A stretch of DNA of 64,000 nucleotides. It comes from Flavobacteriaceae bacterium. GTDB lineage: Bacteria; Bacteroidota; Bacteroidia; Flavobacteriales; Flavobacteriaceae. The DNA lies in assembly GCA_002723075.1 (NCBI GenBank), contig PBNJ01000008.1:54483-118482 (forward strand). Reading direction: 5' to 3'. The notes under the pieces were generated by a model. The model was not told the DNA's origin and did not search any database. It worked only from the letters and a program-made list of their open reading frames with translations. Positions 29,000-39,087 of this stretch are shown piece by piece. A program made the position numbers and the translations under genes. Numbering within the stretch: position 1 is the stretch's first letter; each line of letters starts with the position of its first letter.

Positions 29000-30060
29000 G
29001 TACAGACCACTTAGCAGATGATGTGATTGGGTTGCTCATGCAACTGATTGAAATCCCTTCCTTCTCTGGAGAGGAATCTCAAACGGCGGATTGTATCCAA
29101 AACTGGCTACACAGTAAAGGGGTTGAGACCCAGCGCATTCAAAACAACGTCTTTGCTTTTAACAAGCACTACGACCCAGCTAAACCCAACTTGCTTTTAA
29201 ACTCACATCACGATACCGTAAGACCCAATAGGGCCTATACGCGCGACCCACATAAAGCAGAGATTATCGATGGAAAACTGTTTGGATTGGGCAGCAATGA
29301 TGCTGGTGGTGCTTTGGTATCCTTACTCGGACTGTTTGCCCATTTCTACGAATCGAAAAACCTTACCTATAACCTGATTGTAGCCGCGACAGCAGAAGAA
29401 GAAAGCTCAGGGCCAAACGGATTAAACAGCTTGCTGAAAGACCTCCCTGAAATCGATGTGGCTATCGTTGGCGAACCCACACAAATGCAATTGGCCATCG
29501 CCGAGAAAGGGCTTGTCGTTTTTGATGCAGTGGTAAAAGGAACAGCTGGACATGCCGCACATCCCAACAACGACAACCCGATTATCAAGACTATGGATGT
29601 GATGCAGTGGTTTCAAAACCTTTCGTTTGACAAAGTGTCAGATACCTTGGGACCTGTTAAACTCACCATCACCCAAATCAACGCTGGCAGTCAGCACAAT
29701 GTCGTACCTGCACAGGTAAATCTGGTGTTGGATGTACGCGTCAACGAATGCTATACCAATCAAGAAATTGCAGATTTGGTCGGTCAGGCACCATGTGAGG
29801 TAAGCGCTCGCTCTTTACGATTACAGTCTTCCTCAATCGATAAAAACCATCCGCTAGTTCTTGCTGGAGTTGCGATGGGGAGAAACACCTATGGCTCGCC
29901 CACCCTATCCGATCAAGCAGCCCTATCCTGTCCGTCGCTCAAACTCGGTCCTGGGGACTCGACAAGATCACATACGGCAGACGAATTTATTTATGAAAAT
30001 GAAATCAAAGAAGCGGTTCGCTTATATATCGAATTGCTCGACCAAGTAATAACATTATGA
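28996..30060 (+). CDS. argE: M20 family deacylase (acetylornithine deacetylase-like)
   Basis: IPSFSGEES, LLLNSHHDTVRP, GLGSNDAGGALVSLLG, VAATAEEESSGPNGL. Confidence 0.9.
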   Translation: MSTDHLADDVIGLLMQLIEIPSFSGEESQTADCIQNWLHSKGVETQRIQNNVFAFNKHYDPAKPNLLLNSHHDTVRPNRAYTRDPHKAEIIDGKLFGLGSNDAGGALVSLLGLFAHFYESKNLTYNLIVAATAEEESSGPNGLNSLLKDLPEIDVAIVGEPTQMQLAIAEKGLVVFDAVVKGTAGHAAHPNNDNPIIKTMDVMQWFQNLSFDKVSDTLGPVKLTITQINAGSQHNVVPAQVNLVLDVRVNECYTNQEIADLVGQAPCEVSARSLRLQSSSIDKNHPLVLAGVAMGRNTYGSPTLSDQAALSCPSLKLGPGDSTRSHTADEFIYENEIKEAVRLYIELLDQVITL

Positions 30061-31346
30061 AAATCTGGCAAAAGAAAGGAACAAAAGTAAGAGACCATAT
30101 CGACCAATTCACGGTTGGTGATGACCGCCAATGGGATTTGCGACTTGCTCCCTATGATATCATCGCATCTCAAGCCCATGCAAAAATGTTGGGGAAGGTT
30201 GGCTTGCTTTCCCAATCCGAAGTCGATCAGCTCATTGAAGGACTTACTGCATTGTCTACAGAAGTTAAAGAAGGTAGGTTTACGATTTCTGACGATTTTG
30301 AGGACGTTCACTCCAAAATAGAGTACGAATTGACAAAGACTTATGGAGACGTTGGTAAAAAAATACACACTGCACGCTCGAGAAACGATCAGGTATTGGT
30401 TGCTATGCAGCTCTTTCTTAAAGATGAAATTCAAGAAATCAAGCAACTTGTCAAAGCGTTATTTGAGCAGTATATGACTTTGGCAGATCGGTATAAAGAT
30501 CAGTTGTTACCAGGATACACTCATCTGCAAATCGCCATGCCATCTTCCTTTGGGTTGTGGTTTTCTGCCTATGCGGAAATTCTCTCCGATGAGGTACTTT
30601 TACTCAATACCGTTCACGCCCTTTGTGACCAAAATCCACTCGGGAGTGCTGCTGGCTACGGCAGTTCCTTCCCGATAGACCGACAGGATACCACAGCAAC
30701 GCTCGGGTTTGACACTCTGAAATACAATGTTGTAGCAGCACAAATGAGTCGGGGAAAACTCGAAAAAAACTTGGCACAAGCCATTGGTAGTCTCGCTGGA
30801 ACGCTGAGTCGGTTTTCGATGGATGTCTGTTTGTATATGAGTCAAAACTTTGATTTTATCTCCTTTCCAGATGACATCACAACGGGATCTAGTATCATGC
30901 CACACAAAAAGAACCCGGATGTGTTTGAACTCATCCGTGGAAAATGCAACAAGCTCCAAGCGCTTCCTAACGAGTTGGCGATGATGAGTACCAATTTGCC
31001 CAGTGGCTACCACAGAGAAATGCAATTGTTTAAAGGACCGATCATGCAAGCTATCGATGAAATCAAAAGCTGTTTATCGATGACCACTTCGAGCATAGCA
31101 GAAGTACTGGTCAAACAAGATATTCTCTCAGATGAAAAGTACACCCATGTATTTAGTGTAGATGCCTTGCACGAACTCATTCAACAAGGAGTTCCGTTTC
31201 GGGATGCCTATGTCCAGATTGGAGAAGCCATCAACAAGGAGGAATTTGTTCCTCCCAAAATGGCAAAGCACACCCATAGCGGAAGCATTGGTAATTTGGA
31301 ACTCGGCGCCATACGCGAGAAATTTACAAAGTACTTCGAAAAATAA
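30057..31346 (+). CDS. argH: Argininosuccinate lyase
   Basis: FEDVHSKIEYELTKTYGDVGKKIHTARSRNDQVLVAMQLFLK, GSSIMPHKKNPDVFELIRGK. Confidence 0.95.
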   Translation: MKIWQKKGTKVRDHIDQFTVGDDRQWDLRLAPYDIIASQAHAKMLGKVGLLSQSEVDQLIEGLTALSTEVKEGRFTISDDFEDVHSKIEYELTKTYGDVGKKIHTARSRNDQVLVAMQLFLKDEIQEIKQLVKALFEQYMTLADRYKDQLLPGYTHLQIAMPSSFGLWFSAYAEILSDEVLLLNTVHALCDQNPLGSAAGYGSSFPIDRQDTTATLGFDTLKYNVVAAQMSRGKLEKNLAQAIGSLAGTLSRFSMDVCLYMSQNFDFISFPDDITTGSSIMPHKKNPDVFELIRGKCNKLQALPNELAMMSTNLPSGYHREMQLFKGPIMQAIDEIKSCLSMTTSSIAEVLVKQDILSDEKYTHVFSVDALHELIQQGVPFRDAYVQIGEAINKEEFVPPKMAKHTHSGSIGNLELGAIREKFTKYFEK

Positions 31347-31351
31347 GCTGT

Positions 31352-32752
31352 CTAGACGTGTAGCGCGCGGTTTTCTGTTGCAGCCAAAGCGGCCTCTTTC
31401 ATCGCTTCCGCATAGGTGGGATGCGCATGGCTCATACGAGCGATATCTTCGGCAGATGCTCTAAATTCCATCGCAGTAACCGCCTGTGCAATCAAATCGG
31501 CAGCTCGTGCGCCAATGATATGAATGCCGAGAACCTCGTCTGTTTTGGCGTCTGCTAGGATTTTGACAAAGCCATCTGTGTCCATACTCGCTCTGGCACG
31601 ACCAAGCGCACGCATCGAAAACTGTCCAGCTTTATAACCCACACCAGCGGCTTTGAGTTCTTCTTCGGTTTTACCAACCGCAGCAACTTCTGGCCAGGTA
31701 TAAATCACATTGGGAATGAGGTTGTGATCGATATGCGGTTGTTGCCCCGCGATGATTTCTGCAGCCATCACCCCTTCTTCCTCTGCCTTGTGAGCGAGCA
31801 TGGCACCGCGAACCACATCGCCAATGGCAAAGATATTCGAGACCGAGGTTTGGAGTTGCTTGTTAACTTCCACTTGCCCCCGTTCATTGACCACAACGCC
31901 AGCAGCTTTTAGGGCAAGTCCTTCGGTGAAGGGTTTGCGCCCAACAGACATCAGGCAGTAATCGCCCGTAAACCTAACGTCTTGCCCCTTTTTGTCTTTG
32001 GCAGTGATGGTTACTTCATCACCCTTGCGTTTTACCCCACTGACTTGATGTGAGAGATAGAATTTGACGCCTTGTTTTTTCATCACTTTCATCAATTCTT
32101 TGGAAAGCGAACTGTCCATGATTGGCGTAATGCGATCGGCATATTCCACAACGGACACTTCAGCACCCAATCGGCGATAGACCTGACCGAGCTCCAATCC
32201 AATCACCCCACCGCCGATCACCACCAAATGCTTGGGGATTTCGGTTAGGGAAAGGGCTTCTGTGGACGTGATGATTCGTTCCTTGTCCAAAGTGACAAAA
32301 GGCAAAACTGCGGGTTTGGACCCCGTTGCAATGATGCTGTGTTTGGCTTCGATGGTCTGTTTTTTCTTGCCTGCGACTTCGATATGTGTCGCATCGACAA
32401 ATTTGCCAAGACCGTGAAAAACCGTGATTTTGTTTTTATCCATCAGATAGTCAATCCCCTTGATGGTTTGCTCGATGACTTCTGACTTTCTTTTCATCAT
32501 CTGACCAAAGTTGATCTTGATTTCCCCTTCTACATCAATCCCATGAGTAGCAAAATTTTTAATCGACTCCTCATAATGATGCGAGGAATCCAACAGGGAT
32601 TTGGAAGGAATACAACCCACATTGAGGCAAGTACCGCCTAGGGTGTCGTATTTTTCGATAAGGGCAGTGGACAGGCCCAACTGCGCACAGCGAATCGCTG
32701 CTACATAGCCACCAGGGCCGGAACCGATAACAGCAACGTCAAATGAGGACAT
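31352..32752 (-). CDS. lpdA: Dihydrolipoyl dehydrogenase
   Basis: VIGSGPGGYVAAIRCAQLG, GGTCLNVGCIPSKSLL, FAIGDVVRGAMLAHKAEEEG, HAHPTYAEAMKEAAL. Confidence 0.95.
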   Translation of the reverse strand: MSSFDVAVIGSGPGGYVAAIRCAQLGLSTALIEKYDTLGGTCLNVGCIPSKSLLDSSHHYEESIKNFATHGIDVEGEIKINFGQMMKRKSEVIEQTIKGIDYLMDKNKITVFHGLGKFVDATHIEVAGKKKQTIEAKHSIIATGSKPAVLPFVTLDKERIITSTEALSLTEIPKHLVVIGGGVIGLELGQVYRRLGAEVSVVEYADRITPIMDSSLSKELMKVMKKQGVKFYLSHQVSGVKRKGDEVTITAKDKKGQDVRFTGDYCLMSVGRKPFTEGLALKAAGVVVNERGQVEVNKQLQTSVSNIFAIGDVVRGAMLAHKAEEEGVMAAEIIAGQQPHIDHNLIPNVIYTWPEVAAVGKTEEELKAAGVGYKAGQFSMRALGRARASMDTDGFVKILADAKTDEVLGIHIIGARAADLIAQAVTAMEFRASAEDIARMSHAHPTYAEAMKEAALAATENRALHV

Positions 32753-32792
32753 AGTTTGATTGTTTTACAAGACAAAAGTAATACGAAAGTGA

Positions 32793-33653
32793 CTACCAAT
32801 CAAACACCCGGCTGATATTAAATCCAAAATGGATGTCCCCCTCTGACCAATCGCCTGATGCTTCGGTCAAAAAGCTATGTTCGAGCATTGATCGGGAGTT
32901 GGTAAAATGAAGTTGAAAGACGTGTCCGCCTGTTTCGATGTCTAGACCAATAGACAGCATGTTTTTGTAGTTGAGCTCTTCTGGTCGGTTTGTTACCAAA
33001 CCATAGTCCATATTCAAGCTGATGCGTTTGCTCAGCTTATAACGACCGCCAGCAGCCATCACAAACTGCATATTGCTTTGCTCATCAACTTCCGTGAGGT
33101 TTTTGTGAATTAGGGTTGGTGAGAGTTGTAAGGATAATTTCTCGCTAAACTTTCGGGAAACGAGGGCTTGAGTAGTATAGGTCAGACGGTGGCTAAAATC
33201 TAAGTCTGGATTCAAATCCAAATCGAGTTGGTTGTTGATTGTGAGTTGACCGTAAGCCCCAATCGTAACGGGTGATTTCTCGCTTTGTTGACGAAGGATG
33301 CGCAACTTGGTATGGAGCGCATAGGTCTTTTGGTAGGATGAGCGCGCTGCACCAAAATTGATATGGTCATTGAGACCATAAATCAACTGGAGTTTGTTGG
33401 ATGCAATATCGAGTCCAAAGAAGTCGTCAAAGCCATTTTCAATGCTGCCAAAGCGATGGGCAACGATAAAGTACATTTCCCCTTTGTCCACCATTTTGGT
33501 CGATTCGAGGTTGATGATTTTAAGTCCTTTAAAAGCAGATTCGGCATAAAGAGGCCCCGTATCGAGTTCGGCGTCGAGTTCTTCTAAAAGATCGGTTTGT
33601 GCAACAGCCAGTGTGGATAACAGTAAAAAAAGTGCATAAGTTCGTTTCATCAT
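32793..33653 (-). CDS. DUF5777-like outer membrane beta-barrel protein
   Basis: Signal peptide, alternating beta-strand pattern ending in FGFNISRVFDW. Confidence 0.65.
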   Translation of the reverse strand: MMKRTYALFLLLSTLAVAQTDLLEELDAELDTGPLYAESAFKGLKIINLESTKMVDKGEMYFIVAHRFGSIENGFDDFFGLDIASNKLQLIYGLNDHINFGAARSSYQKTYALHTKLRILRQQSEKSPVTIGAYGQLTINNQLDLDLNPDLDFSHRLTYTTQALVSRKFSEKLSLQLSPTLIHKNLTEVDEQSNMQFVMAAGGRYKLSKRISLNMDYGLVTNRPEELNYKNMLSIGLDIETGGHVFQLHFTNSRSMLEHSFLTEASGDWSEGDIHFGFNISRVFDW

Positions 33654-33699
33654 TGTTTAGTCTATTTCAAAGATAGCAAACTAGGAATTGGTGTACAAC

Positions 33700-34065
33700 C
33701 TAGTCTATAATCGTGGATTGATCGAGCACCACCACTTCAAACAAATCATCATAGCCGATACAACGGCCTTTTATGGTGAGTTGCTGATTGAGTTGTATCG
33801 CAGGGCGGTTTTCAAACTGTGCTACAAGGGCATCGTCTAGGGTAATCGTGGTGTCATCTACAAATGTAACCACACCCGAAACCGCAAGGGTTTGGTTGAG
33901 AAAAGCCTCGTTGTTTTGCACAATCGAATCGTTAAGCGCAACCGCTGTATCGGTATAGACAGCGCCTTCAGTGGCAATGTCGCGGTGGTCTTTATAGGCG
34001 TAGTAATAAAGTCCGATTGCCGTCAGAATCAATACCATGATCGAGAAGACGCGTTTACTTGTCAT
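33700..34065 (-). CDS. Membrane-anchored OB-fold (tRNA_anti-like) protein
   Basis: N-terminal TM then LAVSGVVTFVDDTTITLDDALVAQF...LTIKGRCIGYDDLFEVVVLDQSTI. Confidence 0.6.
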   Translation of the reverse strand: MTSKRVFSIMVLILTAIGLYYYAYKDHRDIATEGAVYTDTAVALNDSIVQNNEAFLNQTLAVSGVVTFVDDTTITLDDALVAQFENRPAIQLNQQLTIKGRCIGYDDLFEVVVLDQSTIID

Positions 34066-34160
34066 CAGCCTGTTTTGGTAAAGATATGGGTTTTGTCATT
34101 CAAAAACTTTTTTATTCTACACCCAATCCTTTTTGTATCTTTCTTGCAGAAATAAAGTTG

Positions 34161-34709
34161 ATGCAAAAGCTACTACTCCCCTTTCTTTTATTGGCAGTTA
34201 CCATTGCTTTTGGGCAGTCCAAGTATATGACCAAATCGGGGAGCATGTCTTTTGAGGCCTCCCAACCCTCCTTTGAACCCATCGAAGCAACGCACTCCGC
34301 TGTGTCGGCCTTGCTTAACGCAGATACTGGCGAACTTGCCGTTTTGGCGCTTGTGCGAGGCTTTCGCTTTCCCCTCGCCCTGATGGAAGAGCACTTTAAC
34401 GAAAACTACATCGAAAGTCATCAATACCCCAAAACGAGTTTTAAAGGATCCATTCTCAACTTTGATAGCAACGCCCTTTCCAACCAACCACGAACTGTGC
34501 AACTCACTGGCGAACTCTCTATGCATGGGGTTACCAAACTCATCTCTGTGTCTGCTACCATTACCAAATCAGATGAACAAATCACTTTAACGTCTTCCTT
34601 TTCGGTCAAAACATCAGACTTTGGCATTAAAATCCCAAGTTTGGTTCGAAAGCAAATCGATGAAAACGTACAAGTTGAGGTGTCTCTACCCTTACAACGC
34701 AAACAATAA
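34161..34709 (+). CDS. YceI family protein
   Basis: Signal peptide; FEASQPSFEPIEATHSAVSALLN...FNENYIESHQYPKTSFKG...LTGELSMHGVTK; start set at 34161. Confidence 0.85.
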   Translation: MQKLLLPFLLLAVTIAFGQSKYMTKSGSMSFEASQPSFEPIEATHSAVSALLNADTGELAVLALVRGFRFPLALMEEHFNENYIESHQYPKTSFKGSILNFDSNALSNQPRTVQLTGELSMHGVTKLISVSATITKSDEQITLTSSFSVKTSDFGIKIPSLVRKQIDENVQVEVSLPLQRKQ

Positions 34710-34715
34710 ACCGTT

Positions 34716-36143
34716 ATGAAGTCCTCTCTATCTATAAAAACCGCCCTGCTCCCCCTTTTGGTCTTGATTGGGCTATTGGCATTTAACGTGTTGGTCTATG
34801 ATGATGATGCCCTATCGGGCTCCAACCAGTTTATCCTACTCTTCGGTGCTGCAGTGGCTGCTATGGTGGGCTTTGCCAATAAAATTTCGTATACAATCAT
34901 GTTGGACAAGGTGGCGGACAATCTCAAATCGGTAACGGGTGCCATTTTGATTTTGTTGTTTGTTGGGGCATTGGCAGGGACTTGGCTCATTGGCGGAGTG
35001 ATTCCCGCCATGATCTACTACGGTTTGCAAATCCTTCACCCTTCCATTTTTCTGCCCGCCTGTGTCATTATTTGCGCTTTAATTTCACTTGCAACAGGAA
35101 GCAGCTGGACAACTTCCGCAACCGTTGGGATTGCCCTTATCGGGATTGGAAAGGCCCTGGGCGTTCCTGTAGGGATGGTTGCTGGTGCCGTTCTATCGGG
35201 TGCCTATTTTGGGGATAAGCTTTCGCCACTGAGCGACACGACCAACCTCGCCCCTGCTATGGCGGGTGCAGACCTTTTTACCCATATCCGCTATATGACC
35301 CATACCACGGTGCCAAGTATCGTGGTGACACTGATTGTGTTTATCATTCTTGGTATCGGGTTTAACGCCGAGGGATCAGCCAATTCACAATTTTTAATCG
35401 CAGCCATGAATGAGGAATTTACAATCAACTTGATTCTATTTATCGTGCCCGTTTTAGTCATTGTGATGATTGTTAAAAAAACACCGCCTTTAGTGGCTTT
35501 ATTTGTAGGCACACTGTTGGGTGCCCTTGCCGCTTTAATTTTTCAACAAGATTTGTTGTTGTCCTTGAGTGGTGAATCCAGTTTAAGTCTATTTGGAACC
35601 TATCAGGTGATTATAGATGCGATTACGGTGTCGACCGAAATCGAAACCTCTTCCCCTGAATTAAGCGATCTTTTTCAGTCTGGTGGAATGCAAGGTATGC
35701 TCGGAACCATCTGGCTAATCATTTGCGCCATGGTATTTGGTGGGGTCATGGATGCCATTGGGGCCTTGGCAACAATCAGTACTGCTTTACTCAGTATGGC
35801 CAAATCGACTTTTCAACTCTTTGCTAGTACGGTGGCATCTTGTTTGGCAATCAATATCACCGCTTCTGATCAATATCTGTCCATTGTTGTGCCGGGTAAA
35901 ATGTTTGAAAAGGCTTATCAAGATCGTGATCTTGCCCCCGAAAATCTGAGCCGTACACTTGAGGATTCCGGTACGGTAACTTCTGTGTTGATCCCCTGGA
36001 ACACCTGTGGCGCCTATCAGTCTGGGGTGTTGGGCGTTGATGTGAGTCAGTATTTTTTCTATGCGATTTTTAACTGGTTAAGCCCCTTTATGACCTTGTT
36101 TTTCGCGGCATTCCACATGAAAATCAAACGACTCTCTTCATGA
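34716..36143 (+). CDS. NhaC-family Na+/H+ antiporter
   Basis: Multi-TM; ATGSSWTTSATVGIALIGIG, GAYFGDKLSPLSDTTNLAPAMAG, LIPWNTCGAYQSGVLG. Confidence 0.9.
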   Translation: MKSSLSIKTALLPLLVLIGLLAFNVLVYDDDALSGSNQFILLFGAAVAAMVGFANKISYTIMLDKVADNLKSVTGAILILLFVGALAGTWLIGGVIPAMIYYGLQILHPSIFLPACVIICALISLATGSSWTTSATVGIALIGIGKALGVPVGMVAGAVLSGAYFGDKLSPLSDTTNLAPAMAGADLFTHIRYMTHTTVPSIVVTLIVFIILGIGFNAEGSANSQFLIAAMNEEFTINLILFIVPVLVIVMIVKKTPPLVALFVGTLLGALAALIFQQDLLLSLSGESSLSLFGTYQVIIDAITVSTEIETSSPELSDLFQSGGMQGMLGTIWLIICAMVFGGVMDAIGALATISTALLSMAKSTFQLFASTVASCLAINITASDQYLSIVVPGKMFEKAYQDRDLAPENLSRTLEDSGTVTSVLIPWNTCGAYQSGVLGVDVSQYFFYAIFNWLSPFMTLFFAAFHMKIKRLSS

Positions 36144-36186
36144 CCGAGAAGTTTTTGTCTTTGAGAATGCGTAATTTTGTCTCAAC

Positions 36187-38451
36187 ATGACAGATTCAAC
36201 GTCAACATTGCGTTCCCGTCAACGACAAATCCTTTTCGGTTTATCGATTATTTTGATTGCCGTGGTTCTTTTTGCATCGATGGTTTCTTATTATTTCACT
36301 TGGGAGCATGACCAAAGCAGCTTGGGTGACTTTACTGATCGGAGCATACAAACTGAGAACATCGCAAGCAAGTTTGGAACAACCATCGCTCATTTTTTGT
36401 TATATCAATTTTTGGGTTTAGGCTCTTTTGTGTTGGTATTGATGGTCTTAATCACTGGATTTCGACTCTTTATCGGTAGTCCTTGGAACAATCCCTTGGG
36501 AACATGGTCATGGACAATCGCCAGTTCGATATGGGTTTCTCTTTTACTGAGCTTTATCCTACCGCAATACTCCGTTTTGGGGGGAATGGTCGGCTATGAA
36601 ATGTCGAGGTTTGCAACAGATTATATTGGAGATATTGGTTTGGCCAGTATTTTGATTTTTGGATGCATCGCCTTTATGGTTGTGATTTTAAAAATTACAC
36701 CCGAAAGAGTGCTAACAGCTTTTTCATCAATGCAAACTGAAAAAGACGATACGGAATCCGTTGATGAGGAAAAGCCAGCAGAACCCATCGATCTCCCTGT
36801 TAAAGAAGCTGTAAAGCTCAATCCCAAACCGACAAAACCAACGGCTGGAAAAGCTAATGATTTAAAGGAAGTCAAGTTGACAATTGACACCCCAATTGCA
36901 GATGAGCCAGAAGTGGAATTGGCCAAAAAACTTGTCAAAGAGCAAGGGGAAGTCGATCCGACCTTGGAATTGAGCAAGTTTCGTGGTCCTACCCTTGAAC
37001 TATTAAAGTCATATAACGAGGAAGGTATCACAATCAATGAAGCGGAACTCGAGGAAAACAAAGAAAAGATTGTCGAAACCCTGAGCAATTATAAAATCGG
37101 GATTGCAGACATCAAAGCTACAATTGGCCCCACGGTTACACTTTATGAAATTATTCCCGTTGCAGGAATCCGGATTTCAAAAATCAAAAACCTTGAAGAC
37201 GATATCGCCCTGTCCTTGTCTGCCTTAGGCATTCGAATCATCGCGCCGATACCTGGAAAAGGAACCATTGGGATCGAAGTGCCCAATAAAAAACCGACCA
37301 TCGTCTCTTTCCGTTCGGTGGTGGGCTCGAAAAGCTTTCAGGAGGCCGAAATGGAATTGCCATTGGCTCTTGGAAAAACGATAAGCAATGAGACTTTTGT
37401 TGTCGATCTGGCCAAAATGCCGCATATGCTTATGGCTGGTGCAACTGGTCAAGGAAAGTCAGTTGGGCTCAACACCATATTGAGTTCGCTGCTCTATAAA
37501 AAACACCCTGCCGAAATCAAGTTTGTCTTGGTTGACCCCAAAAAAGTGGAACTCACACTGTACAACAAAATTGAACGGCATTACCTCGCAAAACTCCCCG
37601 ACGTAGAGGATGCGATTATCACTGACAACCGTCAAGTAATCAATACGCTAAACTCCTTGTGTATCGAAATGGACAATCGATACAATATGTTGAAAAATGC
37701 GATGTGTCGCAACATCAAGGAGTACAACAAACGCTTTAAAAAACGAGAACTCAACCCCAATGATGGTCATGCTTTTCTCCCCTATTTGGTCTTGATAGTG
37801 GATGAGTTTGCCGATTTGATTATGACTGCTGGCAAGGAAGTAGAAGCGCCAATTGCGCGTTTGGCACAACTCGCACGTGCGGTGGGGATTCATTTGATTA
37901 TCGCCACCCAACGACCATCGGTCAATGTGATTACGGGAGTAATCAAAGCTAACTTTCCAGCCCGTGTTGCCTTTCGGGTAACGTCAAGAATCGATTCTCG
38001 AACGATTTTAGATAGCGGTGGTGCCGAACAACTCATCGGGCGTGGTGATATGCTATTCACGCAAGGAAATGAGCTTATCCGCTTGCAGTGTGCTTTTGTT
38101 GATACCCCAGAAGTTGAAAAGCTCACGGACTTTATTGGTTCGCAGCGAGCTTATCCCAACGCACATCAATTACCAGAGTACAAAGGTGATGAGCAAAAAA
38201 GTAGTTTGGACAACAATATCGAAGATCGAGATCCGATGTTTCGAGAGGCTGCTGAGGTTGTGGTCAATGCCCAACAAGGTTCGGCATCTTTGTTGCAACG
38301 CAAACTGAAGTTGGGTTACAATCGTGCTGGACGAATCATTGACCAGTTAGAAGCTGCAGGCATCGTGGGACCTTTTGAAGGAAGTAAGGCCCGTGAAGTC
38401 ATGTTTACAGATATCATCGCACTACACGAATTTTTAGAAAATGAACAATAA
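36187..38451 (+). CDS. ftsK: FtsK/SpoIIIE DNA translocase
   Basis: N-terminal TMs, PHMLMAGATGQGKSVGLNTIL Walker A, VLIVDEFADLI, C-terminal winged-helix gamma domain (SASLLQRKLKLGYNRAGRIIDQLEAAGIVGP). Confidence 0.95.
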   Translation: MTDSTSTLRSRQRQILFGLSIILIAVVLFASMVSYYFTWEHDQSSLGDFTDRSIQTENIASKFGTTIAHFLLYQFLGLGSFVLVLMVLITGFRLFIGSPWNNPLGTWSWTIASSIWVSLLLSFILPQYSVLGGMVGYEMSRFATDYIGDIGLASILIFGCIAFMVVILKITPERVLTAFSSMQTEKDDTESVDEEKPAEPIDLPVKEAVKLNPKPTKPTAGKANDLKEVKLTIDTPIADEPEVELAKKLVKEQGEVDPTLELSKFRGPTLELLKSYNEEGITINEAELEENKEKIVETLSNYKIGIADIKATIGPTVTLYEIIPVAGIRISKIKNLEDDIALSLSALGIRIIAPIPGKGTIGIEVPNKKPTIVSFRSVVGSKSFQEAEMELPLALGKTISNETFVVDLAKMPHMLMAGATGQGKSVGLNTILSSLLYKKHPAEIKFVLVDPKKVELTLYNKIERHYLAKLPDVEDAIITDNRQVINTLNSLCIEMDNRYNMLKNAMCRNIKEYNKRFKKRELNPNDGHAFLPYLVLIVDEFADLIMTAGKEVEAPIARLAQLARAVGIHLIIATQRPSVNVITGVIKANFPARVAFRVTSRIDSRTILDSGGAEQLIGRGDMLFTQGNELIRLQCAFVDTPEVEKLTDFIGSQRAYPNAHQLPEYKGDEQKSSLDNNIEDRDPMFREAAEVVVNAQQGSASLLQRKLKLGYNRAGRIIDQLEAAGIVGPFEGSKAREVMFTDIIALHEFLENEQ

Positions 38452-39085
38452 TAAGATCAAATCCGTACTCGCTTTATTTTTTATCGCCATTATGGGTTTT
38501 TCCCAAAGTGATCAACGCGCCAGAAATCTATTGGATCAAGTCAGTGAGGTGTATGCTAGTTTTGAAACCATGTCGATGACCTTTGCCTATCAGTTGGACA
38601 ATGCTACTGAGGGAATTTCACAAAAAGAAGAAGGAACAATTCTTGTAGCCAATGACAAGTATAAGCTCACGATAATGGGAATCCAACAACTCTTTGATGG
38701 GACTTCCATTTATACGATCGATGACTTGAACGAAGAAGTAATCGTGCAAGACGAATCTTCTTTGGACAACCCCCTCAACCCACTTGATATTTTTGAATTT
38801 CACAAAGAGGGTTATTTGTTGCAATGGGATATTGCGCAACGCGTGTCGGGTCGTGATATTCGTTATGTCAAGCTCATTCCAACCCAAGCTGAAAGCCAAT
38901 CCAAATACCTTTTGCTCGGGATTGATACCGCTAGCAAACACTTGTATAAAATTATTGATTTGGGAATCAACGGAACAGACACCACCTTTACGGTGCAAGA
39001 GTTTGTGTCAAATACCCCCATAGAGCCAAAAACCTTTGTGTTTGACGAGGACAAATACGCAAACTACTATATCGATAGGTTTTAG
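38441..39085 (+). CDS. lolA: LolA family outer-membrane lipoprotein carrier
   Basis: Signal peptide; LLDQVSEVYASFETMSMTFAYQL...QLFDGTSIYTIDDLNEEV. Confidence 0.85.
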   Translation: MNNNKIKSVLALFFIAIMGFSQSDQRARNLLDQVSEVYASFETMSMTFAYQLDNATEGISQKEEGTILVANDKYKLTIMGIQQLFDGTSIYTIDDLNEEVIVQDESSLDNPLNPLDIFEFHKEGYLLQWDIAQRVSGRDIRYVKLIPTQAESQSKYLLLGIDTASKHLYKIIDLGINGTDTTFTVQEFVSNTPIEPKTFVFDEDKYANYYIDRF

Positions 39086-39087
39086 AT

